From Maribellus sp. CM-23 (lineage in GTDB: Bacteria; Bacteroidota; Bacteroidia; Bacteroidales; Prolixibacteraceae): a DNA stretch of 64,000 nucleotides. The stretch lies in the NCBI RefSeq assembly GCF_021354595.1, contig NZ_JADWYJ010000006.1, positions 1 through 64,000 of the forward strand, read 5' to 3'. Position numbers and translations under genes: made by a program. A model generated the notes under the pieces. That model was not told the origin of the DNA, did no database searches, and saw only the letters and a program-made list of their open reading frames with translations. This document shows positions 1 to 7,941 of the stretch, piece by piece (within the stretch, counting starts at the first letter, position 1; each line of letters opens with the position of its first letter).

Positions 1-81
1 TTCTTTGCTTATTTGCCCGGTTAAAACTTCAGCAACTACCCGTCGCTTGAAGCTTTCATCATAAACTATAAATCCTGACAT
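1..81 (-). CDS. IS3-family transposase OrfA, N-terminal fragment
   Basis: Twenty-seven codons are visible from the ATG at 81 to the window edge. The peptide starts MSGFIVYDESFKRRVVAEVL, which resembles the first helix of the helix-turn-helix domain of OrfA proteins of IS3 elements (SFKRRVV followed by a short turn and GQISKE). OrfA would bind the element ends and be joined to OrfB, which carries the DDE catalytic domain, by frameshifting. OrfB is not in the window. The frame is open up to the edge, so the copy may be intact. Confidence 0.6.
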   Translation of the reverse strand, partial: MSGFIVYDESFKRRVVAEVLTGQISKE

Positions 82-120
82 AAATTTACTTTTTGTGTAA
101 ACCTATTTTAGGACAAGACA
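1..120 (-). mobile_element. End of an IS3-like insertion sequence (partial)
   Basis: The first 120 bases look like the left end of an insertion sequence that continues outside the window. Read on the minus strand, an outer end beginning TGTCTTGTCC (120 to 111), followed by AAAATAGG, lies 39 bases before the start of an OrfA-like reading frame. A TG-starting end this close to orfA is typical of IS3-family elements. The other end and any target duplication are not visible, so the boundary at 120 is inferred from the terminal TG and from the start of unrelated sequence after it. Confidence 0.5.
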
Positions 121-249
121 TCATTTGCCTGACTGGGATTTCCCCCTTTGGGGGATCAAGGGGGTGTTTATCGCTTAAGACGTTCTCCTTAAGTTTATTT
201 TTCACGGATACTCAAGTACGAAAATGAAAGCGTGAAGATTTGTGGGCTA
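121..249. other. Intergenic spacer with a C/G-run palindrome
   Basis: No gene is supported here. The only structure is CCCCC-TTT-GGGGG at 142 to 154 followed by another run of five G at 160 to 164, a small hairpin or G-rich tract. Phrases of this kind are scattered between genes in many Bacteroidota, but its role here is unknown. Confidence 0.4.
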
Positions 250-269
250 TCTCTTTAGCGAAGCACAGG

Positions 270-334
270 CTTGCAAAAAAAGATTCCATCTTTTTTCCGT
301 GAGGAATGGAAAGATGGAATCTTCGTTTACAAGC
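270..334 (-). terminator. Hairpin terminator downstream of the GH92 gene
   Basis: A perfect 13-bp inverted repeat (AGATTCCATCTTT at 281-293 and AAAGATGGAATCT at 310-322) forms a hairpin with a 16-nt loop. The arms extend imperfectly outward with an A/T-rich section and a further CAGGC/GCCTG pairing. It lies 43 bases beyond the stop of the minus-strand GH92 gene, and the minus strand carries TTTTTTT on its 3' side (274 to 280), so it is the natural transcript end for that gene. Confidence 0.75.
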
Positions 335-364
335 GCTGGGCCTGTTTTTATATGTACAAGCTTC

Positions 365-2671
365 TTATTTCATCTCGTTGGTCATCGAGTACGGATAACT
401 TTCCGGATTCGTTCCCCGCTCTTTATTGGGGGTGTTTGACATGGAGAAAGTCATTTCACCACCGTTTTGGATGGTGGCGTGTTTCAGGTAATTCTTCGTG
501 TAGTTTTCACCGTTTACGGTGGCAGCATCCACATAAATATTTTCCTTTGAATTGTTGGGCGCATTGATCACAAAGGTATTCCCGTTTTCAAGCTGCAGGG
601 TAACTTTATTGAACAAGGGTGCTCCCAGTACGTATTCATCGGTTCCGGGGCAAACCGGATAAAAACCCATGGAGCTGAAAACATACCAGGCAGACGTTTG
701 CCCATTGTCTTCGTCGCCACAATAGCCGTCGGCCTGGTACGAATACAACTTATCGAGTACGTCGCGCACATGGTATTGCGCTTTCCAGGGCTGGCTAGAA
801 TAATTGTAGAGGTAAATCATGTGCTGGATCGGCTGGTTTCCGTGTGCATAGTTACCCATTCCGGCAATCTGCATTTCGCGTATTTCGTGAATAGGGAAAC
901 CATAGTACGAATCGTCGAAAATGGGCGGAACCACAAAAATCGAGTCGAGCATAGCCACAAAACCATCGTTTCCTCCCATTAGCTGTTTTAGCCCTTCCAC
1001 ATCCTGGAAAACGCTCCAGGTATAATGCCAGCTGTTTCCTTCGGTAAAGGCGTCGCCCCATTTGTAAGGACTGAACGGAGCCTGGAAAGTTCCGTCTTCG
1101 TTTTTACCACGCATCAGTTTGGTTTCCGGGTCAAATACATTGCGGAAGTTGCGGGCCCGTTTCTCAAACAAATCAATTTCTTCCTGCGGACGCTCCAGTG
1201 CCTGGGCCAGTTTCCAGATACAGTAGTCGGCATAGGCATATTCCAGCGTACGGGCTGTATTCTCGTTGATTCCCACGTTGTAGGGAATGTAACCCAGTTT
1301 GTTGTAGTAATCGGCCCCGTATCTGCCCACCGAGGTAATGTCTTCCATCCAGTTTTCGGTGTTTTTCAGAATGGCCTGGTACAAGGTTTCAATGTCGTAA
1401 CCGCGGATTCCTTTTAAGTATGAATCAGCAATAAGCGAGGCTGAATTGGAACCAATCATACATCCACGGTGCCCGGGGCTTGCCCATTCAGGCAACCAGC
1501 CACTTTCTTTGTAGGTGTTTACCAGTCCTTCCATTATCTGTGCATTCAGCTCCGGGTACATCAGCGTAAAAAACGGGAATACTGCCCGGAAAGTGTCCCA
1601 AAAACCGTTGTCGGTATACATATAGCCGGGGAGCACCTCGCCGTTGTATGGGCTGTAATGAATCACTTTGTTGTCCTGGTCGTACTCGTAAAAACTACGC
1701 GGGAACAGCAACACGCGGTACAAGGTAGAGTAGAATGTTTTTTGCTGTGCTTCAGTGCCTCCTTCTACTTTTATTCTCGATAGTTCTTTTTCCCAAATGG
1801 CCGCTCCTTCATTTTTTACCTGCTCCAGGGTTTTATCGCCGATCTCGCGGGAGAGGTTCAGTTCTGCCTGTTCCTGAGAAATAAAGGAGGAGGCGATTTT
1901 TACGTTCACTTTTTCTCCCTTTTGGGTTTTAAAACCTACAATGCCGCCCACGTGAAAGCTTTTGGCTTCGGTGCTTTCCTGAAGGTTTTCGTCTTTCCAG
2001 GTTTTTACTTCTTCAAAATCTTTGTCGAATACGGCCACAAAGTAGTTTTTGAAATTGGAAGGAACGCCACCGCTGTTGTTCTGGCAATAACCGATAATTT
2101 TTCTTTCCTCGGGGATGATTTTTACCATCGATCCGCCGTTGAACGCATCCAGAACAATGTACGAATGATCGTTCTCTGGAAAAGTAAAGCGGAAAGAAAC
2201 CGCACGGTCGGTAGGAGAGAACTCGGTTGTTACATCGTAATCGGCCAGGTAAACTTTGTAGTAGTGAGGGCGCGCCACTTCGGCTTTGTGCGAAAACCAG
2301 GAAGCGCGCTCGTCTTCATTCCATTTCAGATCGCCGGTTACGGGCATTAACGAAAAAGCTGCGTAATCATTGATCCACGGACTTGGCTGATGGGTTTGTT
2401 TAAAACCACGAATTTTATAAGCATCGTAGCCATAGCACCATCCGTCACCCATTTTCCCGGTTTGGGGCGTCCAGAAATTCATACCCCAGGGGCGTGCAAT
2501 AGCCGGGTAGGTGTTCCCGTTGGAGAGTTTAAACTCCGAATCGGTACCCATCAAGGGGTTTACAAGATCGACCAAACTCGCAGTAGCATTGTTTTGAGAA
2601 TGGTTCTTTGTCTCCGAATTTGTACAGCCCAGAAAAAGGGCCAGCATAAAAATAAAAATTGAAAATTTCAT
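365..2671 (-). CDS. GH92 family alpha-mannosidase, lipoprotein
   Basis: A 768-residue exo-acting alpha-mannosidase of glycoside hydrolase family 92, calcium-dependent and inverting in characterised members. The signal peptide ends in a lipobox LFLGC with Cys16, so it should be membrane-anchored, probably on the cell surface or in the periplasm. The conserved TEGNSWHYTW block holds the likely catalytic acid Glu544. Exactly 109 residues later the GDEDNGQ block holds the likely base pair Asp653/Asp655, the same spacing as in the Bacteroides enzyme BT3990 (Glu533, Asp642, Asp644, from memory). His595-Glu596 falls where BT3990 has the His-Glu pair tied to alpha-1,2 preference. It is the last gene of PUL A but sits 319 bases beyond the DUF4998 gene, after a terminator and with its own promoter box. 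It points to mannose-containing glycans as the target. Family assignment is firm; linkage preference is inference. Confidence 0.95.
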   Translation of the reverse strand: MKFSIFIFMLALFLGCTNSETKNHSQNNATASLVDLVNPLMGTDSEFKLSNGNTYPAIARPWGMNFWTPQTGKMGDGWCYGYDAYKIRGFKQTHQPSPWINDYAAFSLMPVTGDLKWNEDERASWFSHKAEVARPHYYKVYLADYDVTTEFSPTDRAVSFRFTFPENDHSYIVLDAFNGGSMVKIIPEERKIIGYCQNNSGGVPSNFKNYFVAVFDKDFEEVKTWKDENLQESTEAKSFHVGGIVGFKTQKGEKVNVKIASSFISQEQAELNLSREIGDKTLEQVKNEGAAIWEKELSRIKVEGGTEAQQKTFYSTLYRVLLFPRSFYEYDQDNKVIHYSPYNGEVLPGYMYTDNGFWDTFRAVFPFFTLMYPELNAQIMEGLVNTYKESGWLPEWASPGHRGCMIGSNSASLIADSYLKGIRGYDIETLYQAILKNTENWMEDITSVGRYGADYYNKLGYIPYNVGINENTARTLEYAYADYCIWKLAQALERPQEEIDLFEKRARNFRNVFDPETKLMRGKNEDGTFQAPFSPYKWGDAFTEGNSWHYTWSVFQDVEGLKQLMGGNDGFVAMLDSIFVVPPIFDDSYYGFPIHEIREMQIAGMGNYAHGNQPIQHMIYLYNYSSQPWKAQYHVRDVLDKLYSYQADGYCGDEDNGQTSAWYVFSSMGFYPVCPGTDEYVLGAPLFNKVTLQLENGNTFVINAPNNSKENIYVDAATVNGENYTKNYLKHATIQNGGEMTFSMSNTPNKERGTNPESYPYSMTNEMK

Positions 2672-2702
2672 TATAAATCGAATGTCAGTTTAAGTATTGA
2701 GG

Positions 2703-2710
2703 CAAATGTA
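2703..2710 (-). promoter_or_regulatory. Bacteroidota -7 box for the GH92 gene
   Basis: On the minus strand TACATTTG matches the Bacteroidota -7 consensus TAnnTTTG exactly, 32 bases before the GH92 ATG. No clear TTTG -33 box is present about 19-21 bases upstream. The match suggests that the mannosidase can be transcribed separately from the upstream SusCD operon. Confidence 0.45.
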
Positions 2711-2891
2711 AAACTTATGTACTGATTTCCGTGATTGAACTTGTCTATGATCCAATTGTTGACTTGCTGTTCATATATCATTTTGTTCAATATTATTTTG
2801 AAACGAAGGTTTTTGAGCGGGAATTAAGGGGATGGTAATAATGAAAAAAGTGAGTTTGAAGGTTGCATGTTTGGTCGTTAATAAAGGCTAT

Positions 2892-2928
2892 AAAAAGAAA
2901 TTTCCTTCCCGGAAAACCGGGAAGGAAA
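2892..2928 (-). terminator. Rho-independent terminator after PUL A lipoprotein genes
   Basis: A perfect 12-bp stem TTTCCTTCCCGG/CCGGGAAGGAAA (2901-2912 and 2917-2928) with a 4-nt loop is followed on the minus strand by TTTCTTTTT. It sits 63 bases after the stop of the DUF4998 gene and would separate the sus operon from the GH92 gene. Confidence 0.85.
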
Positions 2929-2990
2929 AACCTTAATGTATGAATTAGTTGGTTTGGGTCCTCAATTTAAGAGGTAAAATCCGTTCAGGT

Positions 2991-4631
2991 CTATTCCTTT
3001 TCGAAACGGATATTCGCAAAATAATAAACCACATCAGGCGAAGGGGCAACGCCGGGTTCTCCTCCAATATTCAGAATGATCACCCTGTTGTGCTTATCCA
3101 AAGCCTGCGACATGTCTATCGTAATGTCAGTCCATTTTTGTAACTGAGTATCGTCAATGTAAAATTTATCCAGCGCCCAGTATTGCTGGCCATAGCTTGA
3201 GTTGGAGCCAAAAGACCACATTCTGTTCATGAAACGCGGCCATAGACGTTGAAACTCTTTATTGTCGCCGGTAAATACACTTTTAGCAGGTGCATAAACT
3301 CTAAATTTCAAATACCTGTAATCCGTCACATTGAACTCATATTCCTTGGGTAAAGCAAATACCATGGAGGCACTTTTGGCCTTGCAAACCACTTTGTAAA
3401 TATTTTCCAAACCTTCGCCTGTCGGAGCATCGGTGGCAGGGTAGGTCACATCGATGTTAAAGTTGGTCGACTGAACATTTCCGTTTAAAAGGAACTGGTT
3501 GTCGATCAGTACCGATGATGGTCCTTCCACTAACTCAACAATTCCGCTTTCAACAAAAGGCTGCAGCAAATTGTCGAGGCCCATTGAATTGGGTCTGTAA
3601 TAAACCTTTTCCAAAATGCCTGCTTCCATCAGGTCTTTCAGGGTTTGCGCATTTGCTTCCGACATGTCGCCTACTTTTCTCATGAACGGAGAATAACTAC
3701 CTCCGCCAACTACGTCAGTATACCCACCGCGGTCATAAGTTAATTCAGGCAACAGGAACAGATCTCCTCCTGTTAAATCCAATTCTTTTAACCCCGGGAA
3801 ATAGAAGATATCCTGCAGAGTATTGGCATGAACCGGGTAAACCAGTTTGGAAACCGATGAAACAGCATCAGAAGTAAAGGTTTCAACCCCGTTGGCGAGT
3901 AAGATATCCCTTTCTGCCACTGAAAATTCGGTAGAACCTGTTGGCATATCGATCATCAGTTTGTCGTTTAAAACAACGGTATCCAGAATAGGCGTGCTAT
4001 TGACAATCGGTATGATTTTATAATCGATATTGATTTCAGTAGCTTGTCCGGCACTAACGTTTCCTACAAAGAAACGGGAATTATCGCCGCGCACACCTTT
4101 TCGGGTAACGCCATCCTTGTCAACATATTCAAACGATAAGCCGTAATAGTTGAGCAGAACCGAAGATAATCCGTTGGGCCAGTCGATAACGGCCGCTGTT
4201 GGCGATTTCAAAATTCTGGGAGTACTCACTTGCATAGAGGCCAGATCATCTGCGGTGAACGGAATAAGAGCAATTTCCTGTGGTACCGACGGATTGTTGT
4301 GCTCGTCGATGGTGTAAATTTTAAAACGGTACAACTTTCTAAGTGATAGTCCGGTAATATTTACATACGATACCAGTGAATCGATGGTAAGCACCTGATC
4401 GTCATACTCGACAACGGTTTTTTGAGCCTTGCCCAATTTAATTTGACTGGAAGGGACACGGCCGGCTTTCATCAGATCGATTTCAACGCGCTCATAACCT
4501 ATGTGCCCAACAATCGTGTCGAAACGCGCCGGATATACTATTTCTCCTTCGTACTTCTCCTGCAATTCATACATATCACTGCATCCGTAAAGAGAAGCAG
4601 CTATAATTATTAATAATGCTATGTATTTCAT
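2991..4631 (-). CDS. DUF4998-type surface lipoprotein of PUL A
   Basis: A 546-residue predicted lipoprotein (lipobox SLYGC, Cys17). Residues about 18-220 read like the DUF4998 module, with an opening DMYELQEKYEGEIVYPARFD typical of that family and two fibronectin-like beta-rich halves. The C-terminal part (about 370-546) is a beta-rich domain resembling a carbohydrate-binding discoidin-like module (KFRVYAPAKSVF, then WPRFMNRMWSFG). Proteins of this kind occupy the SusE/SusF position next to SusD in sigma/anti-sigma PULs and are thought to bind glycan at the cell surface; no catalytic motif is visible. It starts 21 bases after the DUF4959 gene and is the last gene before the strong terminator. 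The function as a glycan-binding protein is inferred from position and family. Confidence 0.75.
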   Translation of the reverse strand: MKYIALLIIIAASLYGCSDMYELQEKYEGEIVYPARFDTIVGHIGYERVEIDLMKAGRVPSSQIKLGKAQKTVVEYDDQVLTIDSLVSYVNITGLSLRKLYRFKIYTIDEHNNPSVPQEIALIPFTADDLASMQVSTPRILKSPTAAVIDWPNGLSSVLLNYYGLSFEYVDKDGVTRKGVRGDNSRFFVGNVSAGQATEINIDYKIIPIVNSTPILDTVVLNDKLMIDMPTGSTEFSVAERDILLANGVETFTSDAVSSVSKLVYPVHANTLQDIFYFPGLKELDLTGGDLFLLPELTYDRGGYTDVVGGGSYSPFMRKVGDMSEANAQTLKDLMEAGILEKVYYRPNSMGLDNLLQPFVESGIVELVEGPSSVLIDNQFLLNGNVQSTNFNIDVTYPATDAPTGEGLENIYKVVCKAKSASMVFALPKEYEFNVTDYRYLKFRVYAPAKSVFTGDNKEFQRLWPRFMNRMWSFGSNSSYGQQYWALDKFYIDDTQLQKWTDITIDMSQALDKHNRVIILNIGGEPGVAPSPDVVYYFANIRFEKE

Positions 4632-4652
4632 ATGATAAACTTTAATCTGTTT

Positions 4653-5930
4653 TTATTGACCGGCTTTTCGTCCGTAAAGAGTTAGTTCCGATAAGCAGTT
4701 TGCATCTTCACGGGTATAATTGGCTGTAAAACCTTTCATAGCCCTGTACCTAAACCATCGGGTAGGTTTGGTGTACTGCGGATCATCGGGATACATATAG
4801 GCCATATCGCCGGCTTCTCCTTTTTTCACAAACTCTAATTCGCTTAAGCCAACCGGAACCGGAATCTGGTGTTCAGAGATGATGCTCCACTTTGACGAAT
4901 CTTCGTCCCAGTAATACATTTCGTAAATACCAACGTTCTCTGACTTGTAGTACTGGCCTCTGTTAACATTGTTCAAGCCACCTGAGTGTCTTTGAACGGT
5001 AACGATCCGGCTCAATTCGTAGTAATCTCCCAGGTCAATGATAAAATTCCAGGGCATATTTCCATCATCTTTATTACCGGTACGTCCCCTTGCTTGGGTA
5101 TGCATAAAGTTGAGGTTATCTCCACGGTCAATAATTCCATCGATCACATAACGCAGGCGTCCTTCCAGGCCGTCGCCAAAACACTGAGGAACTCCTCCGA
5201 TGGAGTCATTCGCAGCAGGCAGCACCCATTTTTCCTTCGAAATTTCCATGTCTTCGTATAAGGTCAGGGTTCCTTTATCTATTGACTCGGTAATGTTTCC
5301 GTAAATATCTTCAACACGCAGCTTTACGGAAATGGGATTGTCAGGTCCCAAATCAAGGTCTTCGACAAAGCGTCTTTCCTCTTGCAGGTTGGACGAGAAT
5401 ACGGATGTGAACGAATGATCCGCTCCGTCTTTGCTGAACGTAAAATCTACGTATACGTTGATGCTTTGTTCCAGATCGTTTTTCCAGTCAACAAAGAATG
5501 AACTAAACCCTGGTTTTACTTCCATCGATTCGGCTACCCGGGTGATGGCGGGCTGCAATGGTTTTACCATTACCTTTACCGGAGCTGATTTATTGCCGGC
5601 ACGGTCAACCGCATAGAGGTCAACCTGGTATTCAATCGTATCTCCAAATCCGTAAACATCCAGAGAATCTTTAAAATAACTCGACGAGAAAGAGAAGGTT
5701 TTCCCTTTTTTATTGGTGTAAACAGCATCCACACTTAATAAGTCTTCGTCGCCGGGTATTTCGTAATAGAAACGGGCGCCTCCGTATAGAGGACTATAAG
5801 TAATATCGGTTGGCTGGTTAGGCGGAACAGAATCATCAGATCCACTTATGCGTGTTTCTTCCTCGTTACAGGAGAAAACAATGCCAACCAAAGCGATTAA
5901 AAATAAGATATTAAATATTCTTGTTTTCAT
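4653..5930 (-). CDS. DUF4959/DUF5126/DUF5000 surface lipoprotein of PUL A
   Basis: A 425-residue predicted lipoprotein (lipobox VFSC, Cys21). Three beta-sandwich parts can be seen. Residues about 25-125 look like DUF4959 (PPNQPTDITYSPLYGGARF, ending in the VKVMVKPLQP strand). Residues 126-235 look like DUF5126. Residues about 245-425 look like DUF5000, a discoidin-like fold with FIIDLGDYYELSRIVTVQRH. Such proteins follow SusD in many sigma/FecR-controlled PULs and are probable surface glycan-binding proteins. It lies 29 bases after susD and 21 bases before the DUF4998 gene, so it is co-transcribed. A very similar protein with the same position is present in PUL C (61188-62537). No enzyme motif is visible. 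Confidence 0.85.
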   Translation of the reverse strand: MKTRIFNILFLIALVGIVFSCNEEETRISGSDDSVPPNQPTDITYSPLYGGARFYYEIPGDEDLLSVDAVYTNKKGKTFSFSSSYFKDSLDVYGFGDTIEYQVDLYAVDRAGNKSAPVKVMVKPLQPAITRVAESMEVKPGFSSFFVDWKNDLEQSINVYVDFTFSKDGADHSFTSVFSSNLQEERRFVEDLDLGPDNPISVKLRVEDIYGNITESIDKGTLTLYEDMEISKEKWVLPAANDSIGGVPQCFGDGLEGRLRYVIDGIIDRGDNLNFMHTQARGRTGNKDDGNMPWNFIIDLGDYYELSRIVTVQRHSGGLNNVNRGQYYKSENVGIYEMYYWDEDSSKWSIISEHQIPVPVGLSELEFVKKGEAGDMAYMYPDDPQYTKPTRWFRYRAMKGFTANYTREDANCLSELTLYGRKAGQ

Positions 5931-5959
5931 AAGTTCCTTTCTTTAAAGGGTTTTACATG

Positions 5960-7924
5960 CTACCATCCAGGGTTCTGGATCAACATGGAATTTGTATTCA
6001 ATTCATTTAAGTCGATAGGCCACAGGCAGTTGTTGATGGTAAACTGACGCGACTGTTTCGCCTGAAGTATAAAAAAGTCGGCTCCGGTTTCGCCTGTGTG
6101 AGTCCATCCCCATACCGGGGAAGAGAATTCGTTTATTGCTTTGCGATGTCTGATCATATCCCAGAAATGACTTCCTTCAAAAGCAAACTCAACACCTCTT
6201 TCTTCCAGGATAATATCGCGCATGCCTTCTTTGCTTTTGTGCTTGTTAGCTGTTCTTACGATACTTGGATCAGCCCAAACATCTTCAACGTTTGGAATTC
6301 CTGCACGTTCACGAACCAGGTTAATGGCATCGTAAACTTCCTGTGTCGGAGCATCGAAATACTCGTTCAAAGCTTCTGCTTTCATCAAATACAGGTCGGC
6401 CAAGCGAATGATCGGGTAAGGGTATTTGATGGTACGTTGCCATGCACCCGATTTCGACTCGGGGTGAACAAATTTCTTAATGGCAATTCCTGTTTCGTAA
6501 AAGTCTGTTGTATGTTGCGAAGAATTGTAACCGCCATCTTCTCCGGCATACATCATGGTATTGATGCGAACTCCGTGTGTACGCCAGTAACCTCCGGTTA
6601 TTCCCAGGTTGGCATAAAAGCGCGGTTCACGGTTCAGATAAAGTTTGATTGTTTCCGCCCCCGGCTGCATAATCCCTTTTAACTCGGCATATTCTTCGTC
6701 GTCTACTCCCGGAGTTTGTATAATTTCGAATTTTTTGTCATTTTCAAAAGTTACATCCTGCTCAATCGGTACTCCGTTTTTTGTATAATAGCGTTCTGCC
6801 ATGCGGTAAGTGGCACCCATCCACTGCCATGAAAAGCCAGCTGTATTGGTTGTTCCATCTCCATAACCTTCCGGTAGACGCATGTTGGTTGAGTGGGCTA
6901 ATTCTCCCTGGTTGTAAATATCAATATTTGAGTATCCCCAGATAAGTTCCTTATTCCAGGGGTCGGTAATCACCATTCTTAAATCATAGAGCTTTTTCAT
7001 CTTCTCCTGATTTTCGGCAAAGTCTTCACGATCGAATAGATAGGGCTCTTTTTCGTACGTATAAAGAGCTATTCCGGCAGATTCGCAGGTGCTTATTGCA
7101 TCTTCGATGGCATCAATAGCGTCTTTCCATTTTTCTTTATCGTACTGCAATGGGAAAAATGCCTGGCCGTCGGCATCTACAAAGTCACCAAAGTACTCCA
7201 TATTGCCGTTGAAGAAAGGACTGGCACGGAACAACATTACACGTGCTTTAATGGCTTTGGCTACCAGCTGGTCAACCTGACCTAGCAGAGTGGCAGGAGC
7301 TTTCTCTTTCAGATCAGGAATAGCTTCGTCCATAAGGGTGATGATGTAATCAAAACACTCATCCACTTTCGAACGTGTCAGAAAGAGTTGATCAGGCGAG
7401 GCATCTGCTGTAATTAATTCATCGGCAATAACAATCGGGCCGTAGCGCTGAACTAGCAGAAAGTTGTAGTAGGCTTTTAAAAACTTCACCTGTGCTTTCC
7501 AGTCTGCTCTTTCCAGATCAGTCATATCAGGTACTTTATCGATGTGCGCAAGGAATACATTGGCTTGCCGGATTCCTTCGTACAAAGGACGTCCACCACC
7601 TGTACCTGACCAGTTACCCAATAAGGGGGAGTTGGCAGATTGCAAACCTCTCATAATTCTTATACCTCTTAAATGACCGGTATTGTCGTTAAGGTCCAGT
7701 CGTCCCAGCCACTCGTCTCCAAGTGTCCATGAGGTGTTGTGTGTTTCATCATCTGAGGGCATGTAGTTGTACACTTTTGCCAAAGCGTCCCATGCCTCTT
7801 CTTTCTTTTTGAACAAGTCCTCCAGCGTAATGGTATTATCCGGAACTACATCCAAATATTCTGTACACGAAGGTATAACTGAAAGAATGTATATGACTGC
7901 TAATATTCTTGTCAATATTTTCAT
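5960..7924 (-). CDS. SusD/RagB outer-membrane lipoprotein of PUL A
   Basis: A 654-residue SusD-family lipoprotein (signal peptide ending VIPSC, Cys20, then TEYLDVVPDN). SusD proteins form the lid over the SusC pore and capture glycan at the surface. The TPR-containing N-terminal part (EEAWDALAKVYNYMPSD) and the C-terminal block YPYPIIRLADLYLMKAEALNE, the helix before the final HFWDMIRHRK segment, are characteristic. The gene starts 17 bases after susC. It is longer than archetypal SusD (about 550) because of insertions in the ligand-facing half, and it matches the PUL C SusD in overall design (both end with LIQNPGW or a close variant). Family assignment is firm; the ligand is not known, although the GH92 downstream suggests mannose-containing glycans. 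Confidence 0.93.
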   Translation of the reverse strand: MKILTRILAVIYILSVIPSCTEYLDVVPDNTITLEDLFKKKEEAWDALAKVYNYMPSDDETHNTSWTLGDEWLGRLDLNDNTGHLRGIRIMRGLQSANSPLLGNWSGTGGGRPLYEGIRQANVFLAHIDKVPDMTDLERADWKAQVKFLKAYYNFLLVQRYGPIVIADELITADASPDQLFLTRSKVDECFDYIITLMDEAIPDLKEKAPATLLGQVDQLVAKAIKARVMLFRASPFFNGNMEYFGDFVDADGQAFFPLQYDKEKWKDAIDAIEDAISTCESAGIALYTYEKEPYLFDREDFAENQEKMKKLYDLRMVITDPWNKELIWGYSNIDIYNQGELAHSTNMRLPEGYGDGTTNTAGFSWQWMGATYRMAERYYTKNGVPIEQDVTFENDKKFEIIQTPGVDDEEYAELKGIMQPGAETIKLYLNREPRFYANLGITGGYWRTHGVRINTMMYAGEDGGYNSSQHTTDFYETGIAIKKFVHPESKSGAWQRTIKYPYPIIRLADLYLMKAEALNEYFDAPTQEVYDAINLVRERAGIPNVEDVWADPSIVRTANKHKSKEGMRDIILEERGVEFAFEGSHFWDMIRHRKAINEFSSPVWGWTHTGETGADFFILQAKQSRQFTINNCLWPIDLNELNTNSMLIQNPGW

Positions 7925-7941
7925 ATCAAATTTTTTTTAAA

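Noticed and set aside
242..567. Two plus-strand frames over the GH92 terminator and 3' end
   Set aside because: They are antisense to the terminator and to the well-supported GH92 coding region and show no protein-like composition.
833..850. GH92 protein has Gln613 in a GNQP block where many members have GNEP, suggesting loss of the catalytic acid and mannosyl-phosphate activity
   Set aside because: Counting spacing from the GDED base pair puts the catalytic acid at Glu544 in TEGNSWHY, 109 residues earlier as in BT3990. The Gln is therefore not at the catalytic-acid position, and GNQP variants are, to my memory, common in the family.
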